Part shown: positions 33,168-40,530 of the stretch, one piece after another | How the letters are laid out: each line of letters opens with the position of its first letter | How positions within the stretch are numbered: position 1 is the first letter of the stretch | Assembly (NCBI GenBank): GCA_019057475.1 | Contig: DXJO01000041.1 | Location: 114,217 to 178,216 of the forward strand | DNA: 64,000 bases | Direction: 5' to 3' | From: Candidatus Thorarchaeota archaeon | Lineage (GTDB): Archaea; Asgardarchaeota; Thorarchaeia; Thorarchaeales; Thorarchaeaceae | Made by a program: the position numbers and the translations under genes | Notes under the pieces: generated by a model | Seen by the model: only the letters and a program-made list of their open reading frames with translations | The model's database searches: none | Told to the model about the DNA's origin: nothing

Positions 33168-34661
33168 ATGATTATGATGGATGGATTAGTAAAAAGATAC
33201 AGAACAATACTGATGGTCGGTATGTTACTGGTAGTAGTTTCCTTCTTTGTCGGAATCTGGAGGTTGATTAACCAGGCCACACTAGAAAGCATAATTGATA
33301 CATCATCTGCGGCGTATCTGTCTGCTTCTGCTATTGAGGCCATTCTGCATGCGTATGCAGAGATTGTGCCGCTATTTGGACTTGGCATTCTCAAGCTTGG
33401 AATAGGGTTCGCGATTGTAACGATAGTTGTCAGCCTTAGAACAACTGGTGAGAACGCACGGACAAGTCTTGCGAGAATTGACTTGCAACCGCCGGAGGTG
33501 AAGCCACCTCTCTTCGCGCGGATATTCGCAAAAATGTTAGTCTTGGGCATATTGATAGAATTGGTTGCCGTGTTCATCACCATAGCATGGATGGCAGCCG
33601 AGGTCGCTATCATTGATCCAGGTTTGGCACACCTCCTTGAGATATTTGCCGAACCTCTTGAGGGCTTAGGAGTTTCATTGCTGATTGGGGGTATAGCTTT
33701 AGGCCTTGCAACAATTGTACTGAATCTTATGACACAAGCGATTGTTCTACCGGGCAGACTCATTCATATGGCAACAGGAAAGGAATCAAAGCCTGGGAAC
33801 ATCAAGGATTTATTCCCAAAGCGGACACTGATGGTCACGTACCTAGGAATGATCATCACAGCGACTGGCCTTATTCCACTAGCCTTCATTAGACTGTTCA
33901 TAGACATTCCAACTCCAACCTGGGAAAACTGGATGTTCGTCGGAATTGGAATCATGCTGTTCTCTATTGCATACTGGCTCCTCACCATAATCAAATGGTT
34001 GAGAGCACAGAGGGTCAATCTTGGCAAAGCTGTTGCCGAGTCAGCTGGAATAGATGTCCCAGAGATAGAATCGCCTCTGTCAATTACTAAACTAGTTCCG
34101 ATACTGGCGTTCATTGGATTACTCTGGATGATATCCTTCGCGATACTGGGTCTGCTATTCCCAACTGGGTTGCTTAGTCCATTTGGACCATTGGTTAGGC
34201 CTGGCAAAGCCATTGGAATGGCTACTATCTTTCTTGGAATCGGGTTGGCTTTGATGACAATTGTAGTGAATCTCAGACTCACTGCATTCATGCTTCCTGG
34301 GTCGTTCTCTAAAATCGTCAGCGCCATTAAGGGTGAGAAGGTTGAAGGTGCACCTGGTTTCTCTGTTGGGAACCCGATGTCACTTGCACCGAAGAAACTC
34401 TTTGCGGGGATGATAGCGGGAGCAATCATTGCAGCCATGGGCACAGTTCCGCTGGCATGGATCAGGATAGCTATTCCAGACCTGTTCTTCATTGCTGAAC
34501 GCATGATTGGAACAACTGTCGCACTAGGTATTGGGATGATCTTCTTCTTCATAGGTCTCTTCTTCGGTACGATAGTGACCTTCGTGAGCGGAAGGCGGAC
34601 AATGATCAGTGAAGGCATTGAAACCTGTGTCTACTATGTAGCTGAAAAGCGAGATAAATAG
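33168..34661 (+). CDS. Ten-helix membrane protein made of five two-helix repeats
   Basis: A 497-residue polytopic protein of unknown function. I count ten hydrophobic spans that alternate between two types. The even-numbered ones share a G-x-G-L/I-x-L-x-T-I-V-V-x-L-R pattern (for example GLATIVLNL and LALMTIVVNLRL). The odd-numbered ones share a G-x-I-P-L-A-F/W-I-R ending in two copies. Short charged loops separate them. No transporter family motif is recognised. I chose ATG 33168 behind GGGGG; the frame is open from 33132. Confidence 0.65.
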   Translation: MIMMDGLVKRYRTILMVGMLLVVVSFFVGIWRLINQATLESIIDTSSAAYLSASAIEAILHAYAEIVPLFGLGILKLGIGFAIVTIVVSLRTTGENARTSLARIDLQPPEVKPPLFARIFAKMLVLGILIELVAVFITIAWMAAEVAIIDPGLAHLLEIFAEPLEGLGVSLLIGGIALGLATIVLNLMTQAIVLPGRLIHMATGKESKPGNIKDLFPKRTLMVTYLGMIITATGLIPLAFIRLFIDIPTPTWENWMFVGIGIMLFSIAYWLLTIIKWLRAQRVNLGKAVAESAGIDVPEIESPLSITKLVPILAFIGLLWMISFAILGLLFPTGLLSPFGPLVRPGKAIGMATIFLGIGLALMTIVVNLRLTAFMLPGSFSKIVSAIKGEKVEGAPGFSVGNPMSLAPKKLFAGMIAGAIIAAMGTVPLAWIRIAIPDLFFIAERMIGTTVALGIGMIFFFIGLFFGTIVTFVSGRRTMISEGIETCVYYVAEKRDK

Positions 34662-34820
34662 ATGAAACAATAGGGGTGGTGACCACTTGGTCACTGCCGC
34701 TCTTTTCTTTGGCAAGACTTAATGTGGAGAGAGAAGTATTTGCTAGACCTGCTGTTACTAGTCTAGCTGACTTATGTGAATAGTTTTATATCGACTCCAG
34801 AGGCAAGCGGCTTTAGTTGA

Positions 34821-34926
34821 GCCTCGGTGGCCAAGCGGCTAAGGCGTTTCCCTCGTAAGGAAGAGATCGCGGGTTCAAAAAGAGTTGCGACTTCTGCAGC
34901 TTTTGAAAATCCCGCCCGGGGCTCCA
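34821..34926 (+). tRNA. tRNA-Thr (CGT) with an intron in the T loop
   Basis: Acceptor GCCTCGG pairs with CCGGGGC, with discriminator T and encoded CCA (34924-34926). The anticodon stem is TTTCC/GGAAG and the anticodon CGT is at 34854-34856. The T stem GCGGG/CCCGC encloses 37 bases instead of seven. Removing the 30-nt intron 34880-34909 restores TTCAAAT. No intron is present in the anticodon loop. Discriminator T fits archaeal tRNA-Thr. Confidence 0.9.
34880..34909 (+). other. T-loop intron of tRNA-Thr (position 59/60)
   Basis: It folds as a perfect bulge-helix-bulge: outer T stem GCGGG/CCCGC, central helix TTCA (34874-34877) with TGAA (34904-34907), three-base bulges AAA and AAT, and an eight-pair inner hairpin AGAGTTGC/GCAGCTTT. 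Cleavage after the second base of each bulge removes exactly 30 nt. Confidence 0.9.
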
Positions 34927-35032
34927 TTCCTTTTCTTCGCTTCAAGCCTATAGAGCACAGATAACAAGTCAGCTGGTTTTATCAGCGAATAGCTGCCTAT
35001 ATTACTTGGAATCGTGAAAGGAGAGTACGAAG

Positions 35033-35395
35033 TTGTCACGCAAAGCTACGGGCGTGGAAATCTGGGCCATTCTGATGATCCTAGTCGGGCTCATGTATCT
35101 AATAACGGGCATTGATGTAGTGATATTCAGCTACATCATTGGATATGACACTACGGGTCCTCTTCTGTGGCTATTGTACCCGATTTTCATGATTGTTGTG
35201 GGATGGGAGCTTACAAATCTCAAGTACTGGGCGTGGGTGTGTACGATTGCATTAATTGTAATCGGGATTTTCAGAACTGTTAACGACCTGATTATTTACG
35301 GATATTGGCAAAGCATTCCGGGGGTGGCAACCCTCACCGTAATTCTCGTGTACTTCCTAGCAGCGAAGACCCGAAGCCAGTTCACGTGGCACTGA
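35033..35395 (+). CDS. Four-helix membrane protein, function unknown
   Basis: A 120-residue protein with four hydrophobic segments (about residues 9-30, 42-60, 66-84 and 95-110), resembling small DUF2127-like or DoxX-like archaeal membrane proteins without a diagnostic motif. The TTG start at 35033 follows GAAAGGAGAG. It stands alone between two tRNA genes. Confidence 0.65.
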   Translation: MSRKATGVEIWAILMILVGLMYLITGIDVVIFSYIIGYDTTGPLLWLLYPIFMIVVGWELTNLKYWAWVCTIALIVIGIFRTVNDLIIYGYWQSIPGVATLTVILVYFLAAKTRSQFTWH

Positions 35396-35538
35396 GCTCG
35401 TGGTTCCTGAACAGAGAGTTCTAATCATACCGGGGACTCCATTACTCCCTTTTCATGCAGAATGCTCAGCAACTTGTGCAGGTTTCAACAACCTTATTGG
35501 GAGTCGGAAACCATTTTTGAGGAACAGGTGAAAAAGAA

Positions 35539-35622
35539 ATGAAAAATAAGAAACCAAGAAAGGTCTACATCAAGGCCTCAAAACCAGCCCTATTTGAGTG
35601 GCTGGCCGGAACTACCAGATAA
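35539..35622 (+). CDS. Possible small basic protein of 27 residues
   Basis: A short frame starting MKNKKPRKVYIKASK with an AGGTGA Shine-Dalgarno eight bases upstream, in a 396-base stretch otherwise without genes. The basic N-terminus and good ribosome site make translation possible, but there is no homology evidence. A perfect 16-base palindrome at 35658-35673 (TCGA centre) follows and could be a terminator stem or protein site. Confidence 0.3.
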   Translation: MKNKKPRKVYIKASKPALFEWLAGTTR

Positions 35623-35791
35623 TCAAGGTAGTTCACAACAAGAGAACAGATCGGATTGTCACTTCGAAGTGACTCCCTCTGTTCCGAAGATACATTCTCT
35701 CTTTTCCGAAGCAATCTTCTTCCTACAGAAATCCTTATCACAGGTTTCAAAATCGATTGCGATAACCCTCTTGAGATGAACTCTTACAATT

Positions 35792-35909
35792 GCGGAGGTT
35801 GCCCAGCCAGGTTAAAGGCGCTAGGTTGAGGGCCTAGTCTCGTAGGAGTTCGCGAGACTTCGAGCCGAATCGACTCGGAGCGACAATTCAAATCTCGCCC
35901 TCCGCACCA
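35792..35909 (+). tRNA. tRNA-Leu (GAG) with an intron in the T arm
   Basis: Class II tRNA: acceptor GCGGAGG/CCTCCGC, discriminator A, encoded CCA (35907-35909). The anticodon stem is CTAGG/CCTAG with anticodon GAG at 35828-35830. The long variable arm contains CTC/GAG. The T stem GCGAG (35852-35856) pairs with CTCGC (35894-35898), but 37 bases lie between. Removing 35857-35886 leaves the T loop TTCAAAT. Without that removal no T arm can form, so the insert must be spliced. Confidence 0.87.
35857..35886 (+). other. T-arm intron of tRNA-Leu (position 53/54)
   Basis: A 30-nt insert between the 5' T stem and the T loop. It contains the hairpin CTTCGAG/CTCGGAG. The splice signal is not a perfect bulge-helix-bulge; a TCGC/GCGA helix next to bulges is the best I can fold. 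Boundaries are fixed by the mature tRNA, since shifting by one base breaks the stem or loop. Confidence 0.75.
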
Positions 35910-35958
35910 CTTCTCTATGTGTTTCCAAGGCTAGGCATCAACAGAGTCGTGCTCGTAC

Positions 35959-36966
35959 CTAAGCATTTTCCGGCACATGCGCTCTGAGAAACGTGAGTAG
36001 TTCTGAATTCATCTGTTCCACGTGGTTTCCCAACCAGACAATATGCCCTACACTCTCAAGTCTGCATAGTTTCGCGTCGGGAATTGCGGCGGCCGTGAAT
36101 TCTGCATTTGAAAACGCCACATCTCTATCTGCTGTTCCATGAATGACGAGTGTTGGACATACTATGGCGTCCAGATGATGCATAGATACCTGTGTGAGAC
36201 GCTTCAGATCATTCCGCAGACCCACCTTGCGGGGGCTGAGAGGAGAAGCCGTGCGAATGAGCCTCTTGTACCACTCGACCTGCTCAGGTGTTCTAGTTAC
36301 TCGTTCAACATAGTTGTCAATTTCTTTTGATTGCAGTGCCAGGTTCTCTTTGAACATCTGTTTCAGGGAGATTGATGGCCAGTACTCTGTCAACACATTG
36401 AACATCCAAATCCCTATGTCCATGAATGCGTCTGAGAGAATCACACTACCAAGTAGTGAACTCCTTTGACTCTTCTTTGCCCCGTACTGTTCACTGACCG
36501 CGGATATCATGACCAAGGCCCATATGCGGTCTGGATAGCGCAATGCGAATTGCAGTGCAGGCGGGCCTCCGGCAGAAACGCCAAGAACAGCAACTCTAGA
36601 GATGCCCAAGGAATCCAGTAGGGCTGCTATGGCATCGGCTTGCTCCTCATATGTTTCGCCTGATGTTAGAGGTGTTTGCAGGTATCCAGGTCTGGAACAG
36701 GCAAGGACCGAGAAGCCTTTGCCCGGCCACTTCTCCATCACAAGCAAGCTTTGGTCATATCCGCCAGGTGCACCATGAATCGGTAATAGTACTGGGCCCG
36801 CTCCTTGAAGAGCATATTCGATTGGACCAACAGACGTGTTCGCAATGCTGCCTCCCATGTGCAGGTCAGAGAGAAGGTTTCTCTTCCAGCGTCTGAAGCC
36901 AGATATCAACCGCATGGAGAGGACTATCAAAAAGACCAACACTATTGCGAAGATTTCCGCTGGCAT
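35959..36966 (-). CDS. Membrane-anchored alpha/beta hydrolase
   Basis: A 335-residue protein. An N-terminal hydrophobic helix (residues 3-20) followed by a basic patch (RRWKR) suggests a membrane anchor. The hydrolase domain has HGAPGG near 64, the nucleophile elbow GVSAGG near 129, the acid in HGTADRD near 283 and the His in VGHIVW near 309. Substrate unknown. It is the only gene between the tRNA-Leu gene and a 23-base copy of that tRNA's 3' end. It is not closely similar to the two hydrolases in the island. Confidence 0.78.
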   Translation of the reverse strand: MPAEIFAIVLVFLIVLSMRLISGFRRWKRNLLSDLHMGGSIANTSVGPIEYALQGAGPVLLPIHGAPGGYDQSLLVMEKWPGKGFSVLACSRPGYLQTPLTSGETYEEQADAIAALLDSLGISRVAVLGVSAGGPPALQFALRYPDRIWALVMISAVSEQYGAKKSQRSSLLGSVILSDAFMDIGIWMFNVLTEYWPSISLKQMFKENLALQSKEIDNYVERVTRTPEQVEWYKRLIRTASPLSPRKVGLRNDLKRLTQVSMHHLDAIVCPTLVIHGTADRDVAFSNAEFTAAAIPDAKLCRLESVGHIVWLGNHVEQMNSELLTFLRAHVPENA

Positions 36967-37039
36967 AATGAACCCGTCTGCTGGTCAACCCTAGCGGGCT
37001 AAGAATCTTCTTTTCTGTTCTTGCGTCCTAACTCGTATA

Positions 37040-37062
37040 TTCGAATCCCGCCCTCCGCACCA
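37040..37062 (+). repeat. Partial copy of the tRNA-Leu 3' end
   Basis: These 23 bases cover the T loop, 3' T stem, 3' acceptor strand, discriminator and CCA. They match 35887-35909 at 21 of 23 positions. No 5' part of a tRNA is present with them. Such a fragment is what integration at a tRNA gene leaves behind, or the relic of a duplicated tRNA. The two copies are 1,153 bases apart in the same orientation. Confidence 0.7.
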
Positions 37063-37137
37063 TTCAATTTCATTGTAAGGCCAATAAGAAAAGTGTCCAG
37101 TCAATACTTGCCAGTAAGAAGTCAAGATGTCTTCGGG

Positions 37138-37188
37138 GGACCCACCCCCATGCAAGGGGGGAGGGGCTGCATATGCGGGGATGGGTCC
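37138..37188 (+). ncRNA. G+C-rich foldable element, possible structured RNA
   Basis: GGACCCA (37138-37144) pairs with TGGGTCC (37182-37188). Inside are a CCCCC/GGGGG hairpin (37145-37149 with 37156-37160) and the palindrome GCATATGC (37169-37176). It lies in a 432-base gap (37063-37494) without other genes. I match it to no known RNA family. It may instead be a terminator or a DNA-level structure. Confidence 0.3.
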
Positions 37189-37443
37189 GTGATGTGAGAA
37201 GCTTCATCTGGAGCGCAACGAATCCCTGTTGAGGCCGCTGGGAGGTGTGGTGGTAATCAGCGCCTCAAAGGAAGCCAGAGCTGCTCACATTGATTGTTAT
37301 TCATAGATCAGTTCTTTGCAATTTAAGCGCCTCATGCCAGTAGTTGACCAAATGTGATGCATAATCCATACAAGACCGGACATCCAGTCAACTCAGCCGG
37401 AAAAATCACACCAAGTGGGAAAAACACTCCGTTGAGGACAATG

Positions 37444-37449
37444 TATAAA
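37444..37449 (+). promoter_or_regulatory. Box A promoter of the Gfo/Idh gene
   Basis: TATAAA, about 25 bases ahead of a predicted transcript start near 37471 and 46 bases ahead of ATG 37495. It decides the start of the downstream gene: the longer in-frame extension back to 37354 would be read from upstream of this promoter. Confidence 0.6.
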
Positions 37450-37494
37450 GGCATCATTGGGCGGGTGCTCCTAGACTCCAAGGGGCGAGCTCTT

Positions 37495-38496
37495 ATGACA
37501 TCTCTAAGGATTGGAATCATCGGCGCGGGCAATATGGGTGGAATACACGCCCGAATTCTTAGTGACTTGCGTCTATTGGCTGGCATCACAGACACGGACC
37601 AAGACAGAGCCAAGGAAGTCGCCAGTAGGCATGGGGTTGAGTTCTTTGAAAGCTATGAGGCAATGATCGAGTCAACCTCAGTCGATGGCGTGATTATCGC
37701 CACACCTACGTCAACTCACGCAATAATCACGGAGAGCATAGCCCGCAAATATGAAAATATTCGAGGCATTCTGATAGAGAAGCCCCTTGCAAGCAACCTC
37801 AAGGACGCAAAGAAAGTGGCGAAGTTGCTGAAGGAAAAGGGCATCGCCGCTGTAGTTTCGCACTCAGAGATTTACAACCCAGTGGTCGGCCGAGCTTTAG
37901 CTCTGATTAGATCTGGCGCAATCGGCATACCCCAGACCATCATCCATGATAGAAGAGGGTTCGTTCAGCCAAGCAGAATCCCGTCACTTGGTGATGTCTT
38001 CGAGGACATAGGAGTGCATGATTTCGACATCATGGCCAGGATAAGCAGTGGGCCTGCAACGCTTTACGCGCAATGCAATGATGTAAGTGGCATATACAAT
38101 GCTGGTACTGTGATGGTGAAGTTCGAAAGTGGTGCACAACACTTCTTCCACCTATCTAGGCAATACGCAGGCAGAAAACGCTCGATGGATGTTTCTGGCA
38201 CAAAGGGAGCGTTGGTTCTGGACCTGTTCGGGCAGATCATTAAAGTTATGGACCTTGACCAGGAGCCATCTGCGGGAAGAGGGGCAATCAGACTTCCTGA
38301 GAGAGGTGCAACCATCAAAGTCTATGGGGAGCCTCTTGGAGAGGTGATCAGTGACTTTCTAATCTGCATCGAAACAGGTGTTGCACCCAAGGTGAGTGTT
38401 GATGATGGCGTTGCCGCCTTGGAAGTTGTGGAAGCAGCAAGAAAGAGCGCTAGTACTGGCCGGATTGTCGACGTTGATGTCAAACCTAGGGAATGA
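37495..38496 (+). CDS. Gfo/Idh/MocA-family oxidoreductase
   Basis: A 333-residue NAD(P)-dependent sugar or sugar-nucleotide dehydrogenase-like protein. The Rossmann motif GIIGAGNMGGIHA is near residues 7-19, followed by ATPTSTH near 72 and the signature EKPLA near 97. The C-terminal domain includes DIGVHDFDIM with a catalytic-type His. The substrate may be a sugar nucleotide or inositol. The start rests on the promoter and on the family N-terminus. Its end overlaps the convergent methylthiotransferase gene by 11 bases. Confidence 0.85.
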   Translation: MTSLRIGIIGAGNMGGIHARILSDLRLLAGITDTDQDRAKEVASRHGVEFFESYEAMIESTSVDGVIIATPTSTHAIITESIARKYENIRGILIEKPLASNLKDAKKVAKLLKEKGIAAVVSHSEIYNPVVGRALALIRSGAIGIPQTIIHDRRGFVQPSRIPSLGDVFEDIGVHDFDIMARISSGPATLYAQCNDVSGIYNAGTVMVKFESGAQHFFHLSRQYAGRKRSMDVSGTKGALVLDLFGQIIKVMDLDQEPSAGRGAIRLPERGATIKVYGEPLGEVISDFLICIETGVAPKVSVDDGVAALEVVEAARKSASTGRIVDVDVKPRE

Positions 38497-39778
38497 CTGT
38501 AGCAGCTAGATGCGTTCGATGAGTCATTGTAATTTCTACATCAACAGTGCTTCCCGGCGTCAGCTGTTTCTGAATAATAACCGCCTTGTACGAGGTGTTC
38601 CTGCAAAGCGTTCCACCTTTCGAAGCAGCACCTACTACTAGGACTGGGCCGGTCCATCCGAGCCAAGTCGCATTCTGCTCGGTTATGACCTCTGTAACAA
38701 GTGCAGATAGCTGTCGGCTTCTATCTTTTTTGACAGATGTATTGACCTTGTTCTTGGCCCGCGAGGCTACTGTGCCAGGGCGATCCCCATATTTCGATAT
38801 GTTAACGATAGGGGGCTTTAGGTTGCTAATGACTTCAAGCGTCTTGTTGAAGTCTTCGTCAGTTTCACCAGGAAAGCCTACAATGATGTCCGTGGCGATT
38901 GTAGCCAGTGGAATCTTCCTTTGGATTGAGCGCACAGCTGATTGCCAATCTTCAACCGAGTAGCGCCGCTCCATGTCACCGAGGATGCTGTTGCTGCCTG
39001 ATTGTAGTGGTATATGGAAGAACTTGAAGAAACGAGGGGAACTCATGACCTGCAGAAACTCATCGATTGAGGCTAGGATATGATGGGGGTTAAACATGCC
39101 CAGCCTGAACATGTGAGCCCCCTTAATGGCCTCTAAAACCTGCAGAAGCTCTACAAGGGTTTCTCCGGTCTCATGTCCGTAGACTCCTGTGTCTTGGCCT
39201 GTTAGGCGAATCTCCCGGTAGCCTTGGTGAACACATCGACAAACCACATCGTGCAGTGATTTGATTGAATAGCTTTTCACATTGCCCCTAGCGAATTTGA
39301 CTGCGCAATACGTACAGCTGCCCAAGCAGCCTTCGCAGAGGGGAACTGTACACACGACACTGCCGGGTGGACCTTTGAAGAACTGGAGCTTGGAGCCAGT
39401 ATCGGGTTCAAGGTGAAGAAGGCCGCGTTCACCTTTCATCACACGGTCAACAATCAAGCCTAGAGTTTCAATCGATTGGGGACCAAGAATAGCCGCGTAG
39501 TTGGGGATTGCCCTCTGCACTCTTCTAAGAGATATTATTGGCAAACACCCAGCAACAATTACGAGCCTTGCCATCTTCGAAAGTTCTTCCAAACGATGAA
39601 TGATCCTGTCCTCTGTTGGCTCCTTGACACCACATGTGTTCAATATGATGACATGAGCCTCATCGGGACTGAGAACTCGCTTGACGCCCCGATCGCTAAG
39701 ATGGCCTGCAATCATGTCTGAGTCTGCAGTGTTTAGGGCGCACCCGTAGGTTTCCAAGTAGTATGATGTTGCGCCCAA
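38486..39778 (-). CDS. tRNA t6A37 methylthiotransferase (MtaB/CDKAL1 type)
   Basis: A 430-residue methylthiotransferase that converts t6A37 to ms2t6A37 in ANN-decoding tRNAs. It has three parts: the UPF0004 domain (YLETYGCALNTADSD near residue 7, with three Cys for the auxiliary Fe-S cluster), the radical SAM core with CLGSCTYC near 151-158, and a C-terminal TRAM domain. HIPLQSGSNSIL and GFPGETDEDF are family signatures. The TTG start at 39778 gives the standard N-terminus. It is the archaeal/eukaryotic e-MtaB form by layout. Confidence 0.92.
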   Translation of the reverse strand: MGATSYYLETYGCALNTADSDMIAGHLSDRGVKRVLSPDEAHVIILNTCGVKEPTEDRIIHRLEELSKMARLVIVAGCLPIISLRRVQRAIPNYAAILGPQSIETLGLIVDRVMKGERGLLHLEPDTGSKLQFFKGPPGSVVCTVPLCEGCLGSCTYCAVKFARGNVKSYSIKSLHDVVCRCVHQGYREIRLTGQDTGVYGHETGETLVELLQVLEAIKGAHMFRLGMFNPHHILASIDEFLQVMSSPRFFKFFHIPLQSGSNSILGDMERRYSVEDWQSAVRSIQRKIPLATIATDIIVGFPGETDEDFNKTLEVISNLKPPIVNISKYGDRPGTVASRAKNKVNTSVKKDRSRQLSALVTEVITEQNATWLGWTGPVLVVGAASKGGTLCRNTSYKAVIIQKQLTPGSTVDVEITMTHRTHLAATVIP

Positions 39779-39789
39779 ATGTATGTCAC

Positions 39790-40071
39790 CTATCCGCCTT
39801 GCACGTGAGGAAGAATGGAAACCACATCATCCTCACTCACCAAGGTGGCCTCTCCGTTCAGAGTGGCCACGTCCTTCTTATTCAACAGCACTATAAGGTT
39901 CCCGCTGATGCGTGACCCATTCATTATCAGGCGGTTCACATCAGGGCCTCCTATCTTGATGACCCGGGATATCACTTCCCGAACTGTGGAGTCAGAAGGA
40001 ACCTCAATCTCAATCAGACTCCCTTTCAGCAGTCGTCTGAGTGGCCCAAAGGACTTGAACATGACACGCAT
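39790..40071 (-). CDS. MoaD/ThiS-like beta-grasp protein
   Basis: A 93-residue beta-grasp protein: MRVMFKSFGPLRRLL at the start, VPSDSTVREVISRVI, NLIVLLNKKDV and a C-terminal ILPHVQGG. The terminal Gly-Gly is the reactive end of sulfur carriers and ubiquitin-like modifiers (MoaD, ThiS, SAMP). It could carry sulfur for molybdopterin or tRNA, or be conjugated to proteins. It lies 11 bases upstream of the tRNA methylthiotransferase, so a link to tRNA sulfuration is possible. Confidence 0.85.
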   Translation of the reverse strand: MRVMFKSFGPLRRLLKGSLIEIEVPSDSTVREVISRVIKIGGPDVNRLIMNGSRISGNLIVLLNKKDVATLNGEATLVSEDDVVSILPHVQGG

Positions 40072-40103
40072 ATGTCGGACCTGTTGGAACGCCCGCCTGT
40101 ATG

Positions 40104-40475
40104 CTATTCAGCCTTTTGATACTGGGCAATCAGGTCCTCCACCATAGCATCCACTGTTCTCACTACATCATCGATTTCCTCTCTGGTAGCTCTATCAATG
40201 TGAATTCCAACTGTTACGACAACAGGAACTCCTATAGAACTGCAAATCTTCTCCGCTGCAGAGTTGGCTACAACGTAGTCCTTGTGCCCCGGGAACGTGA
40301 GCGTGTTGACACTAACAGTAGTAGCGTTTCTGTAGTGGCTCTTTGCAGAATGCGCTACTGCAACCCCTCCAATGTGATGTTCATCTCCGCCGTAGATGGT
40401 CACGAGAAGGTCTTTGCCAATTGTAACGGCCTTCAGGATGATGTCGTGTTTTCCGGCCTTTCTTTCGATTATCAT
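40104..40475 (-). CDS. LpdD-like (prenylated-flavin chaperone-like) protein
   Basis: A 123-residue protein that recalls the small LpdD-like family associated with UbiD-type decarboxylases: an IIERKAGKHDIILKAVTIGKDLLVTI start, a YGGDEHHIGGVAVA loop and a TLTFPGHKDYVVANSAA helix. Both loops carry His residues. This match is from memory and only moderately sure. I chose ATG 40475; the longer frame runs into gcvPB. It lies between gcvPB and the MoaD-like gene on the same strand. Confidence 0.5.
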   Translation of the reverse strand: MIIERKAGKHDIILKAVTIGKDLLVTIYGGDEHHIGGVAVAHSAKSHYRNATTVSVNTLTFPGHKDYVVANSAAEKICSSIGVPVVVTVGIHIDRATREEIDDVVRTVDAMVEDLIAQYQKAE

Positions 40476-40530
40476 CGCACCTACCGTATGTGAGAAGATA
40501 CCTGTAATGCTTTCGGTAGTCCTCAGCGAT

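Noticed and set aside
36990..37062. A second complete tRNA-Leu-like gene with a 41-nt T-arm intron (GCGGG at 36995-36999 pairing with CCCGC at 37047-37051)
   Set aside because: No matching acceptor, D or anticodon arms are found upstream, and that region is the 5' end of the hydrolase gene.
37354..37494. N-terminal extension of the Gfo/Idh oxidoreductase
   Set aside because: The extension contains a TATAAA promoter, and the family N-terminus begins at 37495.
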